Source: a virus. From it: DNA of 43,866 bases. Under the pieces are notes generated by a model. The model worked only from the letters and a program-made list of their open reading frames with translations. It made no database searches and was not told the DNA's origin. This document shows positions 27,297 to 35,522 of this stretch, piece by piece. A program made the position numbers and the translations under genes. The DNA lies in the IMG/VR virus record IMGVR_UViG_3300012008_000011, positions 1-43,866 of that record; one strand, given 5' to 3'. Position 1 is the first letter of the stretch. Each line of letters starts with the position of its first letter.

Positions 27297-28895
27297 GTGA
27301 CGATGCCCACAGGTATCAACGGCACCCCCGTCAACATGGACCAGCCTGACCAGACCTACGGCGTGAAGGCTTACGGCCCGAGCAATATTGTGTCGCTGAA
27401 CCTGCCGATGGTGAGCCTGTCAGACGATGAGCAGGCCATGGTCACACGCCTGACGTCGCTGGTGGAGTCCAAGCGGTACGGGCTCGAGCTGCGTGACGCG
27501 TACTACCGCGGCACCGTCCACGTTCAGGACCTGGGCATCTCTATTCCTCCGCAGATGCGCAACGTGCACACCACGACCGGCTGGGCGCGGGTTGCTGTCG
27601 ATGCGCTCGACCGGCGTCTGAATGTGGACGGCTTCCGCTACCCCGACAGCAACGATGTCGACAGGGACCTGCAGGAGATTTGGCTGGGGAACGACCTCGA
27701 CGCCGAACACCCGCTGGCACACCTCGACGCCCTCGTCTTCGGCTGCGGCTACGTCTGCGTCGGTTCCCCCGCTGCTGGCTCGAACGTCATCGACACCCCG
27801 CCGCTCATCACGATCGAGTCGCCGCTGGACATCGCGGTGGAGTGGGATGCCCGCACCCGGACAATCGTCGCGGCGTTGCGCCTATTCGGCTTCGAGGGGT
27901 CACGTCAGGCGACGCTGTACCAGACCGGGTCGACCGTCTCGCTGATCCAGGCGGCTGGCGGTTGGACTGTCATTGACCGCGACGACCACGGCCTGCAGCC
28001 GATGATTGTCCGTCTTCCGAACCGCCCGCGGTCCTATGCTCGCGACGGCGCATCAGAGATCACGCCCGAGATCATGTCGATCACCGACGCGGCGAGCCGG
28101 ACCCTGCTGGGGTTGGCGGTTGCGGGCGAGTTCTATTCGGCACCGCAGCGGTACATTCTCGGCGCCGATGAGGCCTCCTTCCAGTCGGCCGACGGAACAC
28201 CGAAAACGGCATGGGAGACGTACCTCGGGCGCGTCCTCGCTCTTGAGCGTGACGCTGAGGGAAACGTCCCGACCGTGGGCCAGTTCTCGGCTTACGACCC
28301 GTCTGTGTTCACGAAGGTCATCGACTCCTACGCGCAGCGCATGAGCGCGCTGACCGGGCTGCCGCCGTACATGCTCGGCTTTGCCACAGCCAACCCCACG
28401 AGCGCCGACGCGATCCGCGCGGGCGAGGGCGAGCTGATCCGGCGGGCCGATCACAAGACGGTTATGTTCGGCAAGGGCTGGCGCGATGTGATGAAACTCG
28501 CGCTGCTGGTCCGTGACGGAAGCCTGCCGGACAATGCGGAGAAGATTACGACCGTCTGGTCATCGACCGCAACGCCGACGATTGCCGCGACGACAGACGC
28601 GATCTTCAAGCAGGTCTCGATGGGCTACTTGCCGGCGGTGTCTGATGTGACCGGTGAGGCGCTGGGGTACACCGCGATTCAGCGTGAGCGGATCGAGGTC
28701 GACCGCCAGGCCGATCAGGGCACGTCGATGCTCATGGAGATCGCGCACAGCCTAGAAGCCAAGTCGTTGCGGACAGAGAAGATCGTGAACGCGGACCTTG
28801 CCGACTCCCTTGTGCCAACCAAGGTCCCCGACGGGACTCCGACGCCTCCCGTGATGCCGAAGAAGATGCCGGTCAATGTCCCAGTCAACGGTTGA
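27297..28895 (+). CDS. Portal protein
   Basis: This 532-residue protein starts at GTG 27297 with AAAGGGGG upstream. It has the SPP1 gp6/phage_prot_Gp6-type layout: N-terminal Y-Y-R-G-T, the wing region with W-A-R-V-A-V-D-A-L-D-R-R-L, L-P-P-Y-M-L-G-F and S-A-D-A-I-R-A-G-E in the clip/stem part. It forms the dodecameric vertex ring for DNA passage. Its position right after TerL is canonical. Confidence 0.88.
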   Translation: MTMPTGINGTPVNMDQPDQTYGVKAYGPSNIVSLNLPMVSLSDDEQAMVTRLTSLVESKRYGLELRDAYYRGTVHVQDLGISIPPQMRNVHTTTGWARVAVDALDRRLNVDGFRYPDSNDVDRDLQEIWLGNDLDAEHPLAHLDALVFGCGYVCVGSPAAGSNVIDTPPLITIESPLDIAVEWDARTRTIVAALRLFGFEGSRQATLYQTGSTVSLIQAAGGWTVIDRDDHGLQPMIVRLPNRPRSYARDGASEITPEIMSITDAASRTLLGLAVAGEFYSAPQRYILGADEASFQSADGTPKTAWETYLGRVLALERDAEGNVPTVGQFSAYDPSVFTKVIDSYAQRMSALTGLPPYMLGFATANPTSADAIRAGEGELIRRADHKTVMFGKGWRDVMKLALLVRDGSLPDNAEKITTVWSSTATPTIAATTDAIFKQVSMGYLPAVSDVTGEALGYTAIQRERIEVDRQADQGTSMLMEIAHSLEAKSLRTEKIVNADLADSLVPTKVPDGTPTPPVMPKKMPVNVPVNG

Positions 28896-29760
28896 GGCGA
28901 CCCGGCCGGCGGATCAGCACCAGGCAGGGCAGGCGGCTCTTGTCGCGCTGATCCCGGCGCTGTTGCTCCAGGCGTGGCCGCTGCTCGACCTGCACAACCT
29001 GCAGGCCACGCTGCCCCGATTCGAGGCTGCAGTCCGGGCCATCGTGGCGCGGTACGGGCAGGCGTCGGCGGCCGGTGCGCTCGACTACTACAAGGCCGAA
29101 CGTGTCGCGGCTGGGGTTCCCGGCCGGCCCTCGCTGAAGTTGGCCCCGTCGCCCGCGGATTCGGTGATCGCGGATGCGGTGTCGTGGGCGACCACGGACC
29201 TGTACGGCCCGGTGACCACGGAGACCACCGATGCCGCAATGGCCCGGCTGGACGAGTCGGTGTCGCAACTGGTCCTCGACCAGGGCCGGGACACGATCAT
29301 CAGCGCCGTCCGGCAGGACAAGTACGCGAAGGGCTGGGCGAGGGTCACCGAACCGGGCGCGTGCTCGTTCTGCGTCATGCTCGCGCTGCGTGCCGGTGTC
29401 GGACTTCTGTACTACAAGAAGTCGACGGCGGACTTCCAGGTGCACGACAACTGCCGGTGCCATGCGGAGCCGGTCTTCAACGCCTACGAGCCGTCCGCGC
29501 GGATGCGTGAGGCGCAGAAGACGTGGGCCGATTCCACGAAGGGCCGGTACGGCGCCGACGCCCGCGCCGCGTTCCGGCAGGCGATCGAGGGCCGTCCGAT
29601 TGTCGGCAAGTCGGGCCCTCTCAAGAAGGTGGCCACGCTACCCAAGTCGACCATGACCCGCGCACAGGCCGAGCTTCAACTCGGCATCTTGCAGGGCCTC
29701 AAGGATTCCCCATACCGCACGAGCCAGATGGCCCGACTGACCAAGTTGCTAAGGGGTTGA
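28876..29760 (+). CDS. MuF-like minor capsid protein
   Basis: This 294-residue protein starts at ATG 28876, overlapping the portal gene by 20 bp. The MuF/VIP2-like core shows G-A-C-S-F-C-V-M-L-A-L-R and V-H-D-N-C-R-C-H, the Cys pairs typical of actinophage MuF-type proteins. Such proteins ride in the capsid with the portal and may be ejected or help maturation; some family members carry effector domains, but here the C-terminal tail is short and helical. Confidence 0.75.
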   Translation: MSQSTVEATRPADQHQAGQAALVALIPALLLQAWPLLDLHNLQATLPRFEAAVRAIVARYGQASAAGALDYYKAERVAAGVPGRPSLKLAPSPADSVIADAVSWATTDLYGPVTTETTDAAMARLDESVSQLVLDQGRDTIISAVRQDKYAKGWARVTEPGACSFCVMLALRAGVGLLYYKKSTADFQVHDNCRCHAEPVFNAYEPSARMREAQKTWADSTKGRYGADARAAFRQAIEGRPIVGKSGPLKKVATLPKSTMTRAQAELQLGILQGLKDSPYRTSQMARLTKLLRG

Positions 29761-29761
29761 C

Positions 29762-30004
29762 ATGGCTGACTTGAGCACTGCCGGTCGAGAACAGGCAGCC
29801 AAGTCCGGTGCTGCCATGACGGGTGGTCGCTTTCCGATCAAGACCATGGACGACCTGCACAACGCCATTCACGCTGTGGGCCGTGCCCAAGGTGGCGAAG
29901 CCGGTCGGTGCGCTGTACGTCGATTCATCATGAAACGCGCCAAGGCACTTGGCGGAATGGACCAGATCCCGGCGTCATGGAACGCCGACGGGTCTCTGAA
30001 GTAA
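29762..30004 (+). CDS. Small conserved head-region protein
   Basis: The 80-residue product starts at ATG 29762, 1 bp after the previous stop. I-K-T-M-D-D-L-H-N-A-I-H-A-V-G-R-A-Q and V-R-R-F-I-M-K-R-A-K-A-L-G with the end S-W-N-A-D-G-S-L-K form a short domain often seen in actinophage head operons, alone or fused to proteases. Role is unknown. Confidence 0.55.
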   Translation: MADLSTAGREQAAKSGAAMTGGRFPIKTMDDLHNAIHAVGRAQGGEAGRCAVRRFIMKRAKALGGMDQIPASWNADGSLK

Positions 30005-30023
30005 CACCCTCTCAACGCATCGA

Positions 30024-30048
30024 AAGCCCCGGTCTGGTGCCGGGGCTT
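30024..30048 (+). terminator. Hairpin between small head gene and scaffold
   Basis: AAGCCCCGG (30024-30032) pairs with CCGGGGCTT (30040-30048) over a 7-nt loop. There is no T tract, so it may be an attenuator or RNA-processing site that adjusts scaffold and capsid levels rather than a full terminator. Confidence 0.45.
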
Positions 30049-30080
30049 CGGTGTGACCGCTCAAAGTCCCTGGAGGACGC

Positions 30081-30731
30081 ATGTCTGAACAGCCAACCGT
30101 CACCACGCCCGAGACCCTTGCAGGGCCCGCGGGTGTCACCGACGACCAGGCGTCCGCGCTACTGGCGGACGCCGTCGCATCGGCCGACAAGGCCAACGCC
30201 GAGACGCCCAACGGGAGCCCGTGGGATGACCCCGCCGTCGCCAAGGCCGAGATCGAACGACTCCGCAAGGAGAACGGCGCCACCCGCACCAACGCCAAGG
30301 CTCAGGCAGCCGCGGACGCACGACAGCAAATCCTCAAGGACCTCGGCCTTATCGAGGGCAATGAGGTCGCTGACCCCGCCAAGATCGCCGCGCAGTTGGC
30401 GGCCTCTGGCGCTGAAGCACGAGAGGCGCAAGTTGCACTTGCCGTCTACCGCGCCGCCGGAACCGCAGCCGACCCGGCTGCCCTGCTCGACTCGAAGACG
30501 TTCCTGGCGAGCGTCAAGGACATCGACCCCACCGACGCCGCAGCCATCACGGCTGCGATTACGGCGGCTGTCGAGTCCAACCCACGGCTAGGTGCCGCGT
30601 CAGAAGGTAACGGTCCCAGGGCACCACGCCCGGACCTTTCCCAAGCATCAGGGGCGAACGGTAAGACCGCCACCTCGCCAGCTTCGGAGTTCGCTTCCAT
30701 CCTCCAGAGCCAACTCGGCTCTCGCGGATAA
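30081..30731 (+). CDS. Capsid scaffolding protein
   Basis: This 216-residue protein starts at ATG 30081 (GGAGGA upstream). It is acidic, Ala-rich and helical, with a central I-E-R-L-R-K-E-N-G-A-T-R-T-N-A-K coiled coil (about 57-90) and a disordered basic C-terminus. Composition and position before the major capsid gene are those of scaffolds. Confidence 0.75.
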   Translation: MSEQPTVTTPETLAGPAGVTDDQASALLADAVASADKANAETPNGSPWDDPAVAKAEIERLRKENGATRTNAKAQAAADARQQILKDLGLIEGNEVADPAKIAAQLAASGAEAREAQVALAVYRAAGTAADPAALLDSKTFLASVKDIDPTDAAAITAAITAAVESNPRLGAASEGNGPRAPRPDLSQASGANGKTATSPASEFASILQSQLGSRG

Positions 30732-30755
30732 CCCCAAACACCAAGGAGAGCCATC

Positions 30756-31991
30756 ATGGCTGGAGTTCAGCTCAACAACGTTGCGGGCACACTGTTGCCC
30801 CCGACGATCACCGGCCCCATCTTCCTCAAGGCGTCCGAGACCTCGGCCGTCATGCAGCTGGCCCGCAAGGTCCCCCTGTCGGTCTCGGCCAACACCGCGA
30901 TCCCGGTCCCCATGGACATCCCCACCGCTGGGTGGGTTTCTGAGGGTGGCGTCAAGCCGGTCTCTCAGGGTGGCGTCGGCGTCAAGGTCATGACCGGCAA
31001 GAAGGTTGCACTTCTGGTCCCGGTCAGCCAGGAAGTCGTCATGACCAACGCGGCCGGCCTGTATGACCAGCTGTCGCAGGATCTGCCGTCCGCGATCAGC
31101 CGCGCGTTCGACTACGCCGCGATCCACGGCCTCGACCTCAAGACCGGTGCCGCTGGCCCGTTCAGCGACTACCTCAAGGACACCCCGAACACTCAGGTCA
31201 TCGGCGCAACGGCGGCCAACGCCGGTGGCGTCTACACCGACCTGTGGACCGGCGTCGCCAAGGTCGCGGCCATCCCTGGCATGCAGTTCTCCGGGTTCGC
31301 GTGTGACCCGCTGCTTCGCCCCGAGGCTGCCATGTCCGTGGACGCCAACGGCCGCCCGTTCTTCGTGTCCGACGCGTACAACGCCAACAGTGGCGTCAAC
31401 GCCGGCGCGCTGATCGGGTACCCGGCGTACTTCAACTCGGGCGTGTCCGGTCGGTACTACCGTTCTGGCGACGCGGTGCAGGTCATCACGATCAACGGCG
31501 CTCCGACCGGCGGCACGTTCACGGTCACCATCGGAGGCCAGACCACGGCGCCGATCACTGCCGGTACCGCCCTCCCCACGGCAGCGACCATCCAGACCGC
31601 GATCCAACTACTGCCGGGTTCGGTCGCCGCAGGCGTGGCCGTCACTGGCGCAGCCGGTGGCCCGTTCACGCTGACCTTCAGCGGTGCGTCCGCACCGGTC
31701 TCCACGAAGGCGAGCCTGACCGGTGGCACCACACCGTCGATCACGGTCACGCAGTCTCCGGTCATCGATCAGGGTCTGCGCGCCATCGGTGGCGACTTCT
31801 CCCAGTGCGCCTACGGCGTCGGCATGGACATCAGCATCAAGGTGTCCAGCGAGGCCAACTACTTCGACGGCACCACGTGGCACTCCGCGTTCCAGGAGAA
31901 CCTCACGCTGCTGCTCGTAGAGGCCTACTATGGCTTCGTCGTCGGTACGCACAGCGCGTTCGTGGCGTACACCCACGCTGTAGGCGCGTGA
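30756..31991 (+). CDS. Major capsid protein, HK97 fold with inserted beta domain
   Basis: This 411-residue protein starts at ATG 30756 with AAGGAGAG upstream. HK97-type features are W-V-S-E-G-G-V-K-P in the E-loop region, V-P-V-S-Q-E-V at the spine and G-D-F-S-Q-C-A-Y-G-V in the A domain, ending with F-V-A-Y-T-H. Between Y-Y-R-S-G-D (about 240) and I-D-Q-G-L-R-A-I-G-G-D-F (about 337) lies an insert of about 95 residues rich in T, G and V with T-F-T-V-T-I-G-G-Q-T-T, resembling a small beta domain found in many phage structural proteins. The insert should project from the capsomer surface. Confidence 0.85.
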   Translation: MAGVQLNNVAGTLLPPTITGPIFLKASETSAVMQLARKVPLSVSANTAIPVPMDIPTAGWVSEGGVKPVSQGGVGVKVMTGKKVALLVPVSQEVVMTNAAGLYDQLSQDLPSAISRAFDYAAIHGLDLKTGAAGPFSDYLKDTPNTQVIGATAANAGGVYTDLWTGVAKVAAIPGMQFSGFACDPLLRPEAAMSVDANGRPFFVSDAYNANSGVNAGALIGYPAYFNSGVSGRYYRSGDAVQVITINGAPTGGTFTVTIGGQTTAPITAGTALPTAATIQTAIQLLPGSVAAGVAVTGAAGGPFTLTFSGASAPVSTKASLTGGTTPSITVTQSPVIDQGLRAIGGDFSQCAYGVGMDISIKVSSEANYFDGTTWHSAFQENLTLLLVEAYYGFVVGTHSAFVAYTHAVGA

Positions 31992-31997
31992 TCTGAT

Positions 31998-32066
31998 GTC
32001 CTCCTAGCACTTCGGTCCTACCTACGTTACTATGGTGGGTAGGTAGGACCGAAGTCTATGGAGGAC
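31998..32066 (+). promoter_or_regulatory. Long hairpin sequestering the RBS of the homing endonuclease gene
   Basis: A perfect 17-bp stem (32009-32025 with 32039-32055, 13-nt loop) is extended by an outer 7-bp stem GTCCTCC/GGAGGAC (31998-32004 with 32060-32066). The outer 3' strand is the GGAGG Shine-Dalgarno site of the gene starting at 32070. Transcripts entering from the capsid gene would therefore fold with the ribosome site blocked. It may also act as a terminator, though no T tract follows. Confidence 0.7.
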
Positions 32067-32069
32067 CAC

Positions 32070-32570
32070 ATGCCACAGAAGCGCATCCCGACGATCGTTC
32101 GCTACTTCACCAAGGTCGATCAGTCGGCAGGACCAAATGGCTGCTGGCCTTGGACTGGCGCCTGCGATCAGGACGGCTACGGGATCTTCTGGGATGGCAC
32201 CTACCGCGAGAACGGGAGCGGTCACTACGTCCGAGTGACCCGGTGGACCTACGAGCAGTTCGTGGGTCCGATTCCCGCCCGGCAACAAGTCCTTCACCAT
32301 TGCGACAACCCACCCTGCGTGAACCCTGTCTGTTTATTCACCGGGACAGTGAAGACCAACCACGAGGACCGCGAAGCCAAAGGCCGTGGCCGCCGGATGC
32401 ACGGCGCCACTCACGTTGGGTCGAAACTCGCTGACGATCAGGTCAGGGAGATTCGGACCCGGTATGCCGCTGGTGGCATCCCTCAGCAGGCCCTTGCGGA
32501 TGAGTTCGGCGTTAGCAACCAACTGATTTCGCTCATCATCCGACGCCTCAAGTGGGCGCACGTGGAGTAA
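32070..32570 (+). CDS. Free-standing HNH homing endonuclease with C-terminal HTH
   Basis: The protein is 166 residues from ATG 32070, chosen because GGAGG (32060-32064) overlaps the upstream ATG at 32058. The N-terminal part has C-W-P-W-T-G-A, G-Y-G-I-F and R-W-T-Y-E-Q-F-V-G-P-I-P; the HNH core is V-L-H-H-C-D-N-P-P-C-V-N-P-V-C-L-F. The C-terminal helix-turn-helix (A-L-A-D-E-F-G-V-S-N-Q-L-I-S-L-I) should bind target DNA. It interrupts the head operon between capsid and connector genes, as selfish intron-less endonucleases do. Confidence 0.82.
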   Translation: MPQKRIPTIVRYFTKVDQSAGPNGCWPWTGACDQDGYGIFWDGTYRENGSGHYVRVTRWTYEQFVGPIPARQQVLHHCDNPPCVNPVCLFTGTVKTNHEDREAKGRGRRMHGATHVGSKLADDQVREIRTRYAAGGIPQQALADEFGVSNQLISLIIRRLKWAHVE

Positions 32571-32588
32571 CCCAAGACGGAGGCCGAC

Positions 32589-33035
32589 ATGAGCACACCA
32601 ATCGCTGTGGCTTCCGACCTCGGCACGTACCTGGGGCTCGATCCCGGCACCATCGATACGGCTCGGGCCACTCTGATCCTTCAGCTTGTCCAGGATCTCG
32701 CCGAGTTCGTCATTTCACCCTTGCCTCCGGCCGCTCTCGGCATCGTCTTGTCGTCGGCGGCTCGGGCATTCAACAACGTCACGTCAGCCCAGACCGTCAG
32801 CCTCGGAACCGGGCACATCGGCTACGCCGCCCCCGGTGCCAGTGGTACCAGTGAGGGCGTCGGCGGCCTCTACCTGTCCCGATCTGAGCAGCGTCTCCTG
32901 CGGTTGGCTGCGGGCCGTGGGGGCGCGTTCTCGATCGACCCGACACCCGCCGACGCTGGCCAGGGCCTCATGCCTTGGGATCAGAACGTCACATGGCTGG
33001 AAGGTGTCCCACTCGCTGAGGATCAGCGACGATGA
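32589..33035 (+). CDS. Head-to-tail connector (adaptor)
   Basis: This 148-residue protein starts at ATG 32589 (GGAGG upstream). The N-terminal half is helical (L-G-T-Y-L-G-L-D-P-G-T-I-D-T-A-R-A-T, L-V-Q-D-L-A-E-F-V) as in gp6/gp15-type adaptors; the C-terminal part has Y-L-S-R-S-E-Q-R-L-L-R-L-A-A. It forms the first ring under the portal. Confidence 0.7.
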   Translation: MSTPIAVASDLGTYLGLDPGTIDTARATLILQLVQDLAEFVISPLPPAALGIVLSSAARAFNNVTSAQTVSLGTGHIGYAAPGASGTSEGVGGLYLSRSEQRLLRLAAGRGGAFSIDPTPADAGQGLMPWDQNVTWLEGVPLAEDQRR

Positions 33036-33349
33036 GCGCCATCTCAGCATTCTTCATCCACACGGCTTCGGTGGAGACCTTCGTGGCCGCCGGCGCCTAC
33101 GGTGACACGTACGCAGCCCCTGTGCCCGTCAAAGGCCTCCTCGATGACGGTGTCGTCCTGGTCCGCACGGGCACGAGTGAGCAGCTGGAGCAGAAGTCGA
33201 TCTTCTACGCCGCGCTGACCGACGCCGACAAGCTCGTCGCCGGTTCTCGGGTCACGGTCAACGGCCGCGTGGCGTGGGTCTCGGCAATTCGCCGCCGTGA
33301 TGGTGGCTCGCTCGGGCTACCTGACCACATCGAAGTGGACCTGGCCTGA
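33032..33349 (+). CDS. Head-to-tail stopper-like protein
   Basis: This 105-residue beta-rich protein starts at ATG 33032 (ATGA). H-T-A-S-V-E-T-F-V-A-A-G-A-Y-G-D-T-Y resembles head-completion/stopper proteins of the gp16/gp7 type. Gene order (adaptor, stopper, gp10-like, terminator) supports the call. Confidence 0.65.
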   Translation: MSAISAFFIHTASVETFVAAGAYGDTYAAPVPVKGLLDDGVVLVRTGTSEQLEQKSIFYAALTDADKLVAGSRVTVNGRVAWVSAIRRRDGGSLGLPDHIEVDLA

Positions 33350-33711
33350 TGGCTCTCGATCTCACGGCCATCACCGCCAAGGTCCGCGACCACGTTGAGG
33401 ACGCGCTGGCCGCAGGCGGGCAGGTCATCCTCGACCGCTCGCAGGAACTCGTGCCCCTGGAGGGCCGCCCCGACACCCTCGGCGGTGTCACCCTCGCCGA
33501 GTCGGGACGGGTCAACAGGATTGGCAGCGACTACCTGCCCGTCGTGAGCGTCACCTACGACGGGCCGTACGCCATCTATCAGCACGAGGGCATGGAGTTT
33601 CATCACCCCACCGGTGGGAGCGCCAAGTTCTTGGAACGGGCCATGGTCGAGCAGGCCACTGAGGCGACGGATGCGATCGGCGACGAGATCCGGAAGGCGC
33701 TGGGGACATGA
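33349..33711 (+). CDS. HK97 gp10-like neck/tail-completion protein
   Basis: This 120-residue protein starts at ATG 33349 (TGATG). It has L-D-R-S-Q-E-L-V-P-L-E-G-R-P-D-T, Y-D-G-P-Y-A-I-Y-Q-H-E-G and P-T-G-G-S-A-K-F-L-E-R-A, the core of the HK97 gp10 family. It acts at the head-tail junction. Confidence 0.75.
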   Translation: MALDLTAITAKVRDHVEDALAAGGQVILDRSQELVPLEGRPDTLGGVTLAESGRVNRIGSDYLPVVSVTYDGPYAIYQHEGMEFHHPTGGSAKFLERAMVEQATEATDAIGDEIRKALGT

Positions 33712-34148
33712 GCGGCTTTGAGACGGACCTGTTGACTGGCGTCGCGCAACTCATTGCCGCCGCCAGCCTTGGAACGTGGCGCGACACGGGCGTCTACACG
33801 GCCGCCGAGACCGGGATCGTGTTCGACGTGATCCCCGTCGCCCCGGACAACATCATCACACTGACCGACTACCCCGTCTCAGACGACCCGACCCTGTCTG
33901 ACTCAGTGATCGGCGTGCAGGTCCGCACCCGGTGCGCCGGGCAGGACCCGCGCCCCGTCAAGGACCTGGACGGCGCCATTTTCAACGCCCTTCACGGCCT
34001 CGAAAGCGTGACCCTGACCGGCGGTGTTCGCATCGTGTCGATGGTCCGCCGCTCCGGGGCTTCTCTCGGCCAGGACGCAAACAATCGGTGGATGAGGTCC
34101 TCGAACTACTACGCCACCGTCTGGCGCCCCAGCGCCAACCGCTCGTAA
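33708..34148 (+). CDS. Tail terminator protein
   Basis: This 146-residue protein starts at ATG 33708 (ATGA). It is mixed alpha/beta with Y-P-V-S-D-D-P-T-L-S-D-S-V-I-G-V-Q-V-R-T-R and a C-terminal Y-Y-A-T-V-W-R-P, typical of minor-capsid/tail terminators in actinophages. It caps the tail tube at the neck. Confidence 0.7.
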   Translation: MSGFETDLLTGVAQLIAAASLGTWRDTGVYTAAETGIVFDVIPVAPDNIITLTDYPVSDDPTLSDSVIGVQVRTRCAGQDPRPVKDLDGAIFNALHGLESVTLTGGVRIVSMVRRSGASLGQDANNRWMRSSNYYATVWRPSANRS

Positions 34149-34177
34149 CCCACATGACCGTCTAGAAGGAGAACATC

Positions 34178-34930
34178 ATGGCAGCAACAACGAAGGTCCA
34201 GCTCGGTGCGGCCACCACGGTCCGCAAGTGGTATCTGGACGTCAACACCGGCACCACGGCCGCGCCCGTCTGGACTGGCGTGTTCGGCGTCAACAAGTTC
34301 CAGCCGGCTCTGAAGCCGACGATGGTGGACACCAGCGACTTCGACTCCGGCGGCGACATGAGTAGCACCGCCACCGCCCGCGCGTGGAGTGTGGTCTTCG
34401 GCCTCGAACGCAAGTCCCAGGCGTCCAACCCCTCCGCCTACGACCCCGGCCAGGAATACCTGCGCCTGCTCGCGGAGAACATCGGACTGCTGAACAGTGT
34501 CCAGGTCCGGTGGTACGAGATGGAGTCCGGCGGCCCCCGCGTCGAGGCGTACCAGGGCATGGTTGCTGTCGAGTGGTCCCCCGATGGCGGGGCCATGTCG
34601 GCCACCGACGGCGTGACGGTGACGCTCACCGGGCAGGGCAAGCGGACGATCATCACACACCCGGACACGGTCGCTTCCGTGCCTGCCATCTACAGCTTCA
34701 CCCCGATCACCGGCCCGGCTGCCGGCGGCACCCTAGTGACCATCACGGGTTCCGGGTTCGCCGGGACTACCGGTATCAAGTTCGGCACCATTGCGGCGCC
34801 CAGCTACACGGTAGTCAGCCCCAACACGATCGTCGTGGTTACGCCCGCCGTTCTTGCCAGCACGGTGACCGTCGTCGTGACGAACGCGACCGGCCCATCG
34901 ACCACGGGTGGCAGCTTCACCTTCGCCTGA
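34178..34930 (+). CDS. Major tail protein with C-terminal IPT/TIG Ig-like domain
   Basis: This 250-residue protein starts at ATG 34178 with GAAGGAGAA upstream. Residues 1-165 form the tube domain, with W-Y-L-D-V-N-T-G-T and M-V-D-T-S-D-F-D-S-G-G. Residues 166-250 are a separate Ig-like IPT/TIG domain: P-I-T-G-P-A-A-G-G-T-L-V-T-I-T-G-S-G-F and V-T-N-A-T-G-P-S. Such domains decorate the tail surface and may bind carbohydrate. Confidence 0.85.
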   Translation: MAATTKVQLGAATTVRKWYLDVNTGTTAAPVWTGVFGVNKFQPALKPTMVDTSDFDSGGDMSSTATARAWSVVFGLERKSQASNPSAYDPGQEYLRLLAENIGLLNSVQVRWYEMESGGPRVEAYQGMVAVEWSPDGGAMSATDGVTVTLTGQGKRTIITHPDTVASVPAIYSFTPITGPAAGGTLVTITGSGFAGTTGIKFGTIAAPSYTVVSPNTIVVVTPAVLASTVTVVVTNATGPSTTGGSFTFA

Positions 34931-34939
34931 TGACTAGTC

Positions 34940-34977
34940 GTGATGCGGGCGGCCCCGGCTGTGGTCGCCCGCATCAC
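34940..34977 (+). terminator. Hairpin after the major tail gene
   Basis: A perfect 12-bp stem, GTGATGCGGGCG (34940-34951) with CGCCCGCATCAC (34966-34977), has a 14-nt loop. No T run follows. It probably reduces read-through so that tube protein is made in excess over downstream proteins. Confidence 0.55.
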
Positions 34978-35012
34978 CCAACAGCCACCACAGCCAGAGG
35001 AGTAAGGAAGCC

Positions 35013-35522
35013 ATGTCCAGATTGGACCTCGCCGGCTACCTCGACGATGACTCTGTCGAGATTGACGGCATCATCTCCACGACCTACCCGGACGGCAAGA
35101 CGTACACGTTCGCCAGTCCGGACGCCAAGACGGGACTGTCCCTGGCCTCCCTGGCCGACTTGGCCGTCAGGGCGCGTCTCGGCGGTGACATCGGCGCGCA
35201 GGCCGCCGCCCTCGAGCTCGACGACAACCAAGAGCGCGACCTGATGCGGGACGTCATGGGCGCCACCCTGGACGAGCTCACCGCGGATGGCGTCTCGTGG
35301 GTTCGGATTCAGCGCCTGAACCGCTACCTGTTCATCCATTTCGCGATGGGTGAGGATGCGGCGGCGGGGTTGAAGCTGTCGGGGGGAACCCCGGCCCCGG
35401 CGAACAGGGCGGAGCGCCGGGGCGCGAAGAAACTGATCCCGGCGAAGTCCGCAACGCCGCCGGGCTCGCGCGCTGGATCGACGACGGGTCACCGGAAAGC
35501 ACCCAAGGCCAGCAAAGCCTGA
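35013..35522 (+). CDS. Tail assembly chaperone, short form
   Basis: This 169-residue protein starts at ATG 35013 (AGGAG and AAGGAAG upstream). The helical body has L-A-D-L-A-V-R-A-R-L-G-G-D and L-M-R-D-V-M-G-A-T-L-D-E-L, then a basic Ala/Pro/Lys tail. Position between major tail and tape-measure genes plus the slippery site identifies it as the lambda gpG equivalent. Confidence 0.85.
   Translation: MSRLDLAGYLDDDSVEIDGIISTTYPDGKTYTFASPDAKTGLSLASLADLAVRARLGGDIGAQAAALELDDNQERDLMRDVMGATLDELTADGVSWVRIQRLNRYLFIHFAMGEDAAAGLKLSGGTPAPANRAERRGAKKLIPAKSATPPGSRAGSTTGHRKAPKASKA

Noticed and set aside
30024-30048. Full Rho-independent terminator before the scaffold gene
   Set aside because: The stem is strong but no T tract follows, and the capsid genes downstream need read-through; kept only as a hairpin with moderate confidence.
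29908-30591. 227-codon plus-strand frame over the hairpin and scaffold gene
   Set aside because: Arg/Pro/Ser-rich shadow of the scaffold gene in another frame.
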